Below are positions 58,685-64,000 of a stretch of DNA of 64,000 nucleotides, piece by piece; positions within the stretch are counted from its first letter, which is position 1, and every line of letters begins with the position of its first letter. The notes beneath the pieces were generated by a model. That model saw only the letters and a program-made list of their open reading frames with translations. It ran no database searches and was not told the DNA's origin. Source of the stretch: Streptomyces sp. JB150 (GTDB lineage Bacteria; Actinomycetota; Actinomycetes; Streptomycetales; Streptomycetaceae); assembly GCF_011193355.1 (NCBI RefSeq), contig NZ_CP049780.1, forward strand, positions 755,686 to 819,685. Direction: 5' to 3'. The translations under genes and the position numbers were made by a program.

Positions 58685-59569
58685 TCATTCGGCGGGCGGA
58701 CCGCCGAGGTGCCGTACGGGGCAGCCGCGCACGCCGGGGGTCGGCCAGGTGCCGAGGTCCGCGAGCCGGTAGCCGTCGGGGTAGCCCTTGATCTCCCAGT
58801 TCTGCCGGGCGAAGTGCGGGGCGCGGCGCGGAGGGAGCAACCGGACGGTCCGGCCCCGCAGCCGCACCGCGCGGCGGACCAGGGCGCGGGTGGCGGGACT
58901 CGGCGCCGGATAGCGGAAGGCCCGCAGCAGGGAGTCGTCCAGCAGGGCGAGCGTGGCGGTGCGCAGCAGCGGGGCGAGCGGGCGCGGGTACCAGGAGCCC
59001 ATTAGGTCGAGCGTGGCGTCCGAGACCCGGCGCGCGTCGGGGTCCCAGTCGAAGTGCGCGGCCTCGTAGTCGTCGAGGAAGGTCTCGAACTCCTCGTACG
59101 TCTCGGGAATGTCCTTGATGCCCATGTACCGTCCCAGCGTGCCGTAGTGCACGCTGGAGGCGACGATCTCGTGGCGCGAGAGCCGGCGCCACGCGTAGGC
59201 GTCGATCCACCGGCGGGGCATGACGACGAAGGTGCACAGCACGTACCGCATGTCGTCGTCGGAGATGTCGTAGGAGCGGTGCATCTGGTTGATGCGGCGC
59301 ACCGCCGTACGGCCCTCGGCGCTGTCGAAGCCGTGCTCCACGAGGGCGTCGAGGAGGAGCGCCGTGTCGTCGTAGCGCTTCTGCGGGCGGTCCGTCAGCT
59401 CGGCGGTCTCGGCGAGCAGGCGCCCGATGCGGGGGACGGCGTAGGTGCGGTAGAGGGCCAGCTCCAGTGCGCGGGTGTAGTCCCAGGGGAACTCGTACGC
59501 GGAACTGAGCCGGTGGATCGCGGTCGCCTCCTTGTACGGGTCCATCCGCCGGATCTGTTCCAGCCGCAC
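58685..59569 (-). CDS. DUF2236 / MpaB-type oxygenase
   Basis: A 294-residue helical protein of the DUF2236 family, which includes heme-dependent latex-cleaving and mycophenolic-acid-pathway (MpaB) oxygenases. Conserved: R-R-I-N-Q-M-H-R (usual x-x-x-x-x-x-H-x-x-V/I), DMRYVLCTFVVMPRRWIDAY, and the late LLPPRRAPHF. The His of INQMHR may bind heme; this is inferred from the family. GTG at 59567-59569 is used since GGGGGAGGG precedes it; a TTG 11 codons upstream also opens the frame. Divergent from a small hypothetical gene. Confidence 0.82.
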   Translation of the reverse strand: MRLEQIRRMDPYKEATAIHRLSSAYEFPWDYTRALELALYRTYAVPRIGRLLAETAELTDRPQKRYDDTALLLDALVEHGFDSAEGRTAVRRINQMHRSYDISDDDMRYVLCTFVVMPRRWIDAYAWRRLSRHEIVASSVHYGTLGRYMGIKDIPETYEEFETFLDDYEAAHFDWDPDARRVSDATLDLMGSWYPRPLAPLLRTATLALLDDSLLRAFRYPAPSPATRALVRRAVRLRGRTVRLLPPRRAPHFARQNWEIKGYPDGYRLADLGTWPTPGVRGCPVRHLGGPPAE

Positions 59570-59669
59570 TGCGCCCTCCCCCTTCTGCAGCGGAAGCTCC
59601 AACTCTACGTTGAGGGAAAGCGATGGAAACGATCAGCGACGTGAACCTCGCAGGGGGAAGGTGGTCGGC

Positions 59670-59966
59670 GTGTTCGGCAGGGTGCGGGAGACATGGGGGA
59701 AGTTCCGGAGTGCCGCGCGGGAGGAGCGGGCGGCCGGCCGTGGCACCCGGACGCACAACCTCTTCGAAGCGGCCGCCGTCTACGTGTCGGCGTGCGCGGA
59801 GGACGACCAGGAGCGCAGTGACGAGGCGGCGGGCTGGGTGTCGCCGGAGGCCCTGTCGTTCGGAGTGAACGAGCTCGCGTGCCGGGCCGTCATCGCGCTC
59901 GCGCGGGAGCGCGGCGAGTCGCCGCAGACCGTGGCGCGGGATCTGCTGGGGCTGCCGGCGGCCTGA
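59670..59966 (+). CDS. Small hypothetical protein
   Basis: A 98-residue, helix-rich soluble protein: FGRVRETWGKFRSAAREERA then HNLFEAAAVYVSACAEDDQE and LSFGVNELACRAVIALARER, ending LLGLPAA. I do not recognise it; codon bias and the GGGGGAAG ribosome site before GTG 59670 support it as real. GTG 59661 is an alternative. It is divergent from the MpaB-like gene. Confidence 0.65.
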   Translation: MFGRVRETWGKFRSAAREERAAGRGTRTHNLFEAAAVYVSACAEDDQERSDEAAGWVSPEALSFGVNELACRAVIALARERGESPQTVARDLLGLPAA

Positions 59967-60121
59967 GGCCCGCGGTTCACGGTCCGCGGTTCACGGTCCG
60001 CCGCGGTCGTTGCCCGGTCCGGCTCGAGTCACCGCAGCTCCGCGCGGCTGTCGGGGTCGTGACAAGCGGCTCCCGGGCGCACTAGGGTGCGCGCCGTTGG
60101 AGAAACCCTGGGGAGGCTGTG

Positions 60122-60934
60122 ATGGCTGGTACGGACGAGGAAGCCGTCACCGCCGCGGACGATGCGCTCTACGTGCTGACGGCGGTGCTGCTGACACCGG
60201 CGAAGTTCCCGAGCGTGCTGGGCGACGACTACCCGGAGGCCTGTGCGGCCCTCGGCCTGGCGCCGCTCGCCGACGGGTACGGCCTGGTGCTCGGTCAGGA
60301 CGGCGACGGCGCGCGGTGGACCGTGGTCACCGACGACGTGTCGCTGGTGGCCGTCGCCATCGCCTCCTGGGACTGCGGGATGGAGTACGACCTGTCGCCG
60401 GGCGAGCGCAGCGTGGTCGCCGCGCTGCCCGGCTGGCCGCTCGCGGTCGCCGTGGCCGCGCCCGGGGTGCCCGCGCCGCACGACCCCGGGCTCGAGGTTG
60501 CCGGGCGGCTCCCGCTTTCGCCGCCCGACACCAGTGCCTGGGGCTCCGCCCAGCGGCGGCTCGGGGCGGACGAGATCGCTCTCCAGTGGGCGCAGTGGCG
60601 GGAGCAGATCGACGACGCCGAGTTCGCCACCCCCGACGGCGGCGGTACGGGCGGACAGGGGCCCGGGCACAGCGGGGTGCGGCGGGTGCTGGCGGAGGCG
60701 CGCGCATACGTGGACAGTCCGCCGCCGCTGGGGCGGGTCCGGTCGTCGTTCGCTCCCGGCGACGCGCGGACTCTGCGCGCCGACGGTCCGGGCTGGTCCT
60801 TGGTGGCGAGGACCGACGACATCGCGTTCGTGCTGCTCGACGAGGTGCCGGGCGAGGTGCTGCCGGTGGGGCGGGGGCCGGAGCTGCCGGGGTTGCTGGA
60901 GGCGCTGGACAAGTTGGCCGTGCGGCCGAGCTGA
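60122..60934 (+). CDS. Hypothetical protein
   Basis: A 270-residue soluble protein without a known domain that I can name. The first half is alpha/beta (DDALYVLTAVLLTPAKFPSV, ARWTVVTDDVSLVAVAIASW, GMEYDLSPGERSVVAALPGW), then a Gly-rich linker at about 175-185 (GGGTGGQGPG), and the second half repeats a similar pattern (PGWSLVARTDDIAFVLLDEV), suggesting an internal duplication. The ATG at 60122 is preceded by GGGGAGGCTGTG. Standalone gene. Confidence 0.75.
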   Translation: MAGTDEEAVTAADDALYVLTAVLLTPAKFPSVLGDDYPEACAALGLAPLADGYGLVLGQDGDGARWTVVTDDVSLVAVAIASWDCGMEYDLSPGERSVVAALPGWPLAVAVAAPGVPAPHDPGLEVAGRLPLSPPDTSAWGSAQRRLGADEIALQWAQWREQIDDAEFATPDGGGTGGQGPGHSGVRRVLAEARAYVDSPPPLGRVRSSFAPGDARTLRADGPGWSLVARTDDIAFVLLDEVPGEVLPVGRGPELPGLLEALDKLAVRPS

Positions 60935-61326
60935 GTGGTCGAGCTGAGCGCCGAGCGGAGTGGCCAAGCTGAGTGGTCCGGGCTGAGTGGTCGGGCGGTG
61001 GCGGCGCGCCGTTGCGGCCGAGGGCGGCGGACGGGCGACGCGCCGGCGGGCGCTGGGGCTGCTGAGGGCTGGTGAGCGCTGCTTCTCGGTGGACGCTGTG
61101 TCTCCCGGACCGCTGGGAGCGTTGAGGCGGTGTCGGTGCAGTGGCAGTGGGTGGGCGGTGGGTCACCGGCGGCCCACTCGGACGGTCGGCGAGCTGCGCG
61201 GGACGGCGGCGGGTGCGCGGCGGACTGGGACTCCGCCGAGGCGGCGAGGTACCCTCGCCCCTCCCGCCCGCTCTCCCTCCTGCGCGGCACCCGCCGCCGT
61301 CCTCATCCGCGCCGCCGGATCCGGGG
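60935..61326. other. Gene-free gap with GCTGAGTGGTC repeats
   Basis: No gene is seen. GCTGAGTGGTC occurs three times, at 60930-60940 (overlapping the stop codon of the upstream gene), 60968-60978 and 60982-60992. The rest is G/T-rich sequence with no coding signature on either strand. Confidence 0.5.
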
Positions 61327-61509
61327 CTAGCGGCCCAGCTCCTTGCGGGTGACGCGGCGCAGCCTGCGCCGCTGTCCGGGGTCCAGGGCGAGATACGCGG
61401 CGGCCGGGACGCCGAGCACGATCAGCAGTGCGGCCCACCACGGCAGCCAGATCCAGAGGATCAGTCCGACCGCCACACCTCCCGCGGCGATCTTCGCGTT
61501 CTTCGACAT
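61327..61509 (-). CDS. Small membrane protein
   Basis: A 60-residue protein: short basic start MSKNAKIAA, one long or two short TM segments (VGLILWIWLPWWAALLIVLG), then LDPGQRRRLRRVTRKELGR, a positively charged cytosolic tail. An excellent AAGGAGG eight bases before the ATG at 61507-61509 supports it. Similar tiny membrane proteins are common in Streptomyces; its function is unknown. Confidence 0.75.
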   Translation of the reverse strand: MSKNAKIAAGGVAVGLILWIWLPWWAALLIVLGVPAAAYLALDPGQRRRLRRVTRKELGR

Positions 61510-61730
61510 GTGCGTCGCCTCCTTCGCGGCCACTGCCGCTCTCTGCTGGGGAAAACGGCCCCGTGCCGCAGGCAGTTCCGAGCCGCGCCCCTGAGACATC
61601 CCTGATGCTCACCCCTGAAGGGCCTCAGGGCTACCCGAACCGTTCCTCCTCCAGTGACTCAGCTCACAGCCTCAGCATGACGGGCCCATCGATCCCGTGC
61701 TGTACCCTCGGCGATTCCGACCGCAGGTAG

Positions 61731-61740
61731 TCAAATTTGA
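61731..61740. promoter_or_regulatory. TCAAATTTGA palindrome at the SNF2 helicase start
   Basis: A perfect 10-base AT-rich palindrome immediately before the GAGGA-ATG of the helicase, striking in this GC background. It could be an operator or part of a -10 region for a very short leader. Confidence 0.35.
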
Positions 61741-61743
61741 GGA

Positions 61744-64000
61744 ATGCGACGCGCTGTGCAGTGGACTTCCCCGGCACCCTCCTCCGACATCCCCGAACTG
61801 GCCCGCTGCTGCGCGGTGTTCGTGCCCGGTGATCCGGCCCGTACCGGCGGCGTCGCCTTCTGGCGGCCCGACGGCGAGGCACCACCACCGGGCGCCGCCG
61901 CCGGGAGGCTCACCGACCTGACCGTCGCGCTGCCCGGTGACGACGGGATCGAGCCGGTCACCGTGCCCGCTCTCCTGCTGCCGGTGCGCGCGGCCCTGCC
62001 CCTCCTCGCACGCGCGCGTGTCGCCGCCCAGGGGCACCGGGCGAGCGTGTTCTGGGGCGCCGCGGCCCTCCTGGCCCTTCGCTTCACGGCGCGCGGCCTG
62101 CTGCTGCCCGGCCTGTCTCCCAGCGACCACGACGCGTGGCGCGCGGGCCCCTTGCGCGCGGAGGAGACCGAGGAGGTGCGCCGGCTCGCCGCCGCGATGC
62201 CGCCCGAGGCGCACGCCGTCCCGGTGACGGCTGTCGAGCCGTTGCGCCTGCCCGAGCCCGAGGAACTGCTGCGGTCCTTCCTGGACGCGGTCGCCGACAC
62301 CCTGCCCCGCTCCCCCGCCGCACCGCTCGTCACCGGCGGACCGGCCTACGCGGCACCGGAGCCGCAGCACCTGCCCGCCCAGCGGGCCTGGGCCGCCGAC
62401 GTCGCCGCCGGCCACGACGCGGGCGTACGGATCTCGCTGCGGATCGAGGTGAGCGGCCTGGCGGAGTCACTGCGGGACGTATCGGAGGAGGTACATCGGG
62501 ACGTACCGGGGGACACGGGGGACGCGTCCCGCGCGGCAGGGCCCGTCTTCCGGGCCGTTCCGCAGGTGCACCTGGTCAGCGATCCGTCGCTGGTCGCGGA
62601 CGCGGCCGACGTGTGGGCCGCGACGGACGCCACGAGCCGCGCCTTCGGTCCGCGCGCGCGGATGGACGCCCTGGTGGCGCTGCGGCGCGCGGCGCGGGCG
62701 TGGCCGGCGCTGAGCCCGCTGCTTTCGGCCGCCGCGCCGGACACCGTGGAACTGGCCGACGACGAGGTCACCGAGCTGCTGGGCGAGGGCACGGCGGCGC
62801 TCGCCGCCGCCGGGGTCGACGTGCACTGGCCGAGGGAGCTGGCCCGCGATCTGACCACCCGCGCGGTCGTCGGACCGGCGGACGACGAGCCGGGCGGCGG
62901 CAGGCTCTCCGCGGACACGCCGTCGTTCCTGTCCGCCGACGCGCTGCTCGCCTTCAGCTGGTCGTTCGCGCTCGGCGACCAGCGGCTGTCCCGCGAGGAG
63001 CTGGACCGGCTCGCCGAGGCCACCCGTCCCCTCGTCCGGCTGCGCGACCAGTGGGTCCTGGTCGACCCGCGGGAGGTGCGCCGGGCACGTGACCAGCGGG
63101 ACCGCAAGGTCACCCCCATCGACGCGCTGGGCGCCGCGCTGACGGGCTCCACGGAGGTCGACGGCGCCCGGGTCGAGGTCCGGGCCACGGGGTGGCTGGC
63201 CGGGCTGCGCGAACGGCTCGCCGACCCCGAGGGCCAGGAGCCGGTCCCCCAGCCCGCCGGCCTCGCCGCCGAACTGCGCGACTACCAGCGGCGCGGCCTG
63301 AGCTGGCTGGCCCGGATGACGTCCCTGGGACTGGGCTGCTGCCTCGCCGACGACATGGGCCTCGGCAAGACCGTCACGCTGATCGCGCTGCATCTGCACC
63401 GGCAGACCGACCCTGCGGCCGCGGGGCCGACCCTGGTGGTCTGCCCCACGTCCCTGATGGGCAACTGGCAGCGCGAGATCGAGAAGTTCGCGCCCGGCAC
63501 ACCGGTGCGCCGCTTCCACGGTGCCCGGCGTGATCTCGAAGGCCTGGCGGACGGAGAGTTCGTGCTCACCACCTACGGCACGATGCGCCTGGACGCGCAG
63601 CGGCTGGCCGAGGTGCCGTGGGGACTCGTGGTGGCCGACGAGGCCCAGCACGTGAAGAACCCGTACGCGGCGACCGCGCGGGCCCTGCGTTCCATCGGCG
63701 CCCGCGCGCGCGTGGCGCTCACCGGCACCCCGGTGGAGAACAACCTCTCCGAACTGTGGGCGATCCTCGACTGGACGACCCCGGGGCTGCTGGGCCGGCT
63801 GGGCGCCTTCCGCGCGCGGTACGCGCAGGCGGTCGAGAGCGGACGGGACGCCGCCGCGGCGGACCGGCTGTCCAGACTGGTACGCCCGTTCCTGCTGCGC
63901 CGCCGCAAGTCCGATCCCGGGATCGCTCCGGAGCTGCCGCCGAAGACGGAGACGGACCACGCGGTGTCGCTCACGCCGGAGCAGACGGCCCTGTACGAGG
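61744..64000 (+). CDS. SNF2-family DEAD/DEAQ helicase, partial (C-terminus outside window)
   Basis: At least 752 residues are visible, running off the right edge. The N-terminal half (about 1-510) is the bacterial SNF2-associated region (SLRIEVSGLAESLRDVSEEV, FLSADALLAFSWSFALGDQRL, ARVEVRATGWLAGL). The Swi2/Snf2 ATPase begins with LRDYQRRGLSWLARM, motif I DDMGLGKT (Lys542), Ia VVCPTSLMGNW, motif II DEAQ (Asp632), III LTGTPVENNLSELW, then FLLRRRKSDP. The protein would move along double-stranded DNA, possibly in repair. The ATG at 61744 abuts GAGGA; GTG 61756 is an alternative. The second RecA-like lobe is not in view. Confidence 0.92.
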   Translation, partial: MRRAVQWTSPAPSSDIPELARCCAVFVPGDPARTGGVAFWRPDGEAPPPGAAAGRLTDLTVALPGDDGIEPVTVPALLLPVRAALPLLARARVAAQGHRASVFWGAAALLALRFTARGLLLPGLSPSDHDAWRAGPLRAEETEEVRRLAAAMPPEAHAVPVTAVEPLRLPEPEELLRSFLDAVADTLPRSPAAPLVTGGPAYAAPEPQHLPAQRAWAADVAAGHDAGVRISLRIEVSGLAESLRDVSEEVHRDVPGDTGDASRAAGPVFRAVPQVHLVSDPSLVADAADVWAATDATSRAFGPRARMDALVALRRAARAWPALSPLLSAAAPDTVELADDEVTELLGEGTAALAAAGVDVHWPRELARDLTTRAVVGPADDEPGGGRLSADTPSFLSADALLAFSWSFALGDQRLSREELDRLAEATRPLVRLRDQWVLVDPREVRRARDQRDRKVTPIDALGAALTGSTEVDGARVEVRATGWLAGLRERLADPEGQEPVPQPAGLAAELRDYQRRGLSWLARMTSLGLGCCLADDMGLGKTVTLIALHLHRQTDPAAAGPTLVVCPTSLMGNWQREIEKFAPGTPVRRFHGARRDLEGLADGEFVLTTYGTMRLDAQRLAEVPWGLVVADEAQHVKNPYAATARALRSIGARARVALTGTPVENNLSELWAILDWTTPGLLGRLGAFRARYAQAVESGRDAAAADRLSRLVRPFLLRRRKSDPGIAPELPPKTETDHAVSLTPEQTALYE

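Noticed and set aside
1..64000. tRNA, rRNA, insertion sequence, integrase or phage genes
   Set aside because: I looked for transposase and integrase motifs, terminal inverted repeats with target duplications, and tRNA-like cloverleafs and found none; a tRNAscan or IS search would settle it.

Overview
The window is high-GC actinobacterial DNA. Strong G/C third-codon bias, frequent GTG starts, four-base stop/start overlaps, long shadow frames opposite real genes, and families such as DUF5997, DUF5709, DUF6397 and roadblock/LC7 proteins all point to a Streptomyces chromosome. I saw no rRNA, tRNA, CRISPR array, insertion sequence or phage module. Two genes run off the window: a P-type ATPase at the left edge and a SNF2 helicase at the right edge.

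Layout. 1-3.9 kb: large cation P-type ATPase plus a small membrane protein. 4-6.5 kb: two divergent secreted plant-polymer enzymes (CE1-type esterase with CBM2; PL3 pectate lyase) with LacI-family-type operators between them. 6.5-8.0 kb: a decayed patch (PaaX remnant, broken HEAT-like gene) joined by a perfect 20-bp fold-back palindrome. 8.2-16.4 kb: housekeeping and accessory genes (BNR-repeat protein, uracil-DNA glycosylase, GlcNAc-kinase-like protein, CbiX-like protein without the usual histidines, lactonase, FUSC transporter, Lrp regulator, HAD phosphatase). 16.5-19.4 kb: Tat-exported GH127 enzyme with a LamG insertion. 19.4-21.2 kb: a LysR-type ligand domain without HTH, DUF5997, and an unknown protein.

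21.3-31.9 kb is the most distinctive block, a dense partner-switching island. It holds a stressosome operon rsbR-rsbS-rsbT-(RsbT/RsbX fusion)-GAF/PP2C whose genes overlap by four bases, two paralogous GAF/PP2C proteins each beside a MarR gene, a third MarR, a STAS antagonist and a HATPase anti-sigma-type protein. It probably turns stress or ligand signals into control of a sigma factor encoded elsewhere. A cold-shock protein follows, then remnants of an SDR gene and a flavin monooxygenase.

33.4-37.2 kb: a disordered acidic protein, an alpha/beta hydrolase, and a cytochrome P450/terpene synthase operon preceded by three 11-bp direct repeats. 37.4-49.5 kb: a LAL-type LuxR regulator, a YjbQ protein with a 14-bp tandem repeat at its 3' end, a flavoprotein monooxygenase, a short MltG, a MarR-controlled homodimeric-type ABC exporter, and a heterodimeric ABC exporter with one consensus and one degenerate ATP site. 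50-61.5 kb: DUF5709, C-minus ribosomal protein L31, a YdjM-like hydrolase, a large DExH helicase, TesB thioesterase, DUF6397, an orphan roadblock protein, an F420/PPOX oxidoreductase, remnants of an MHYT sensor and a CvnD GTPase, a methyltransferase, an MpaB-type DUF2236 oxygenase and small unknowns. 61.7 kb to the end: SNF2 helicase.
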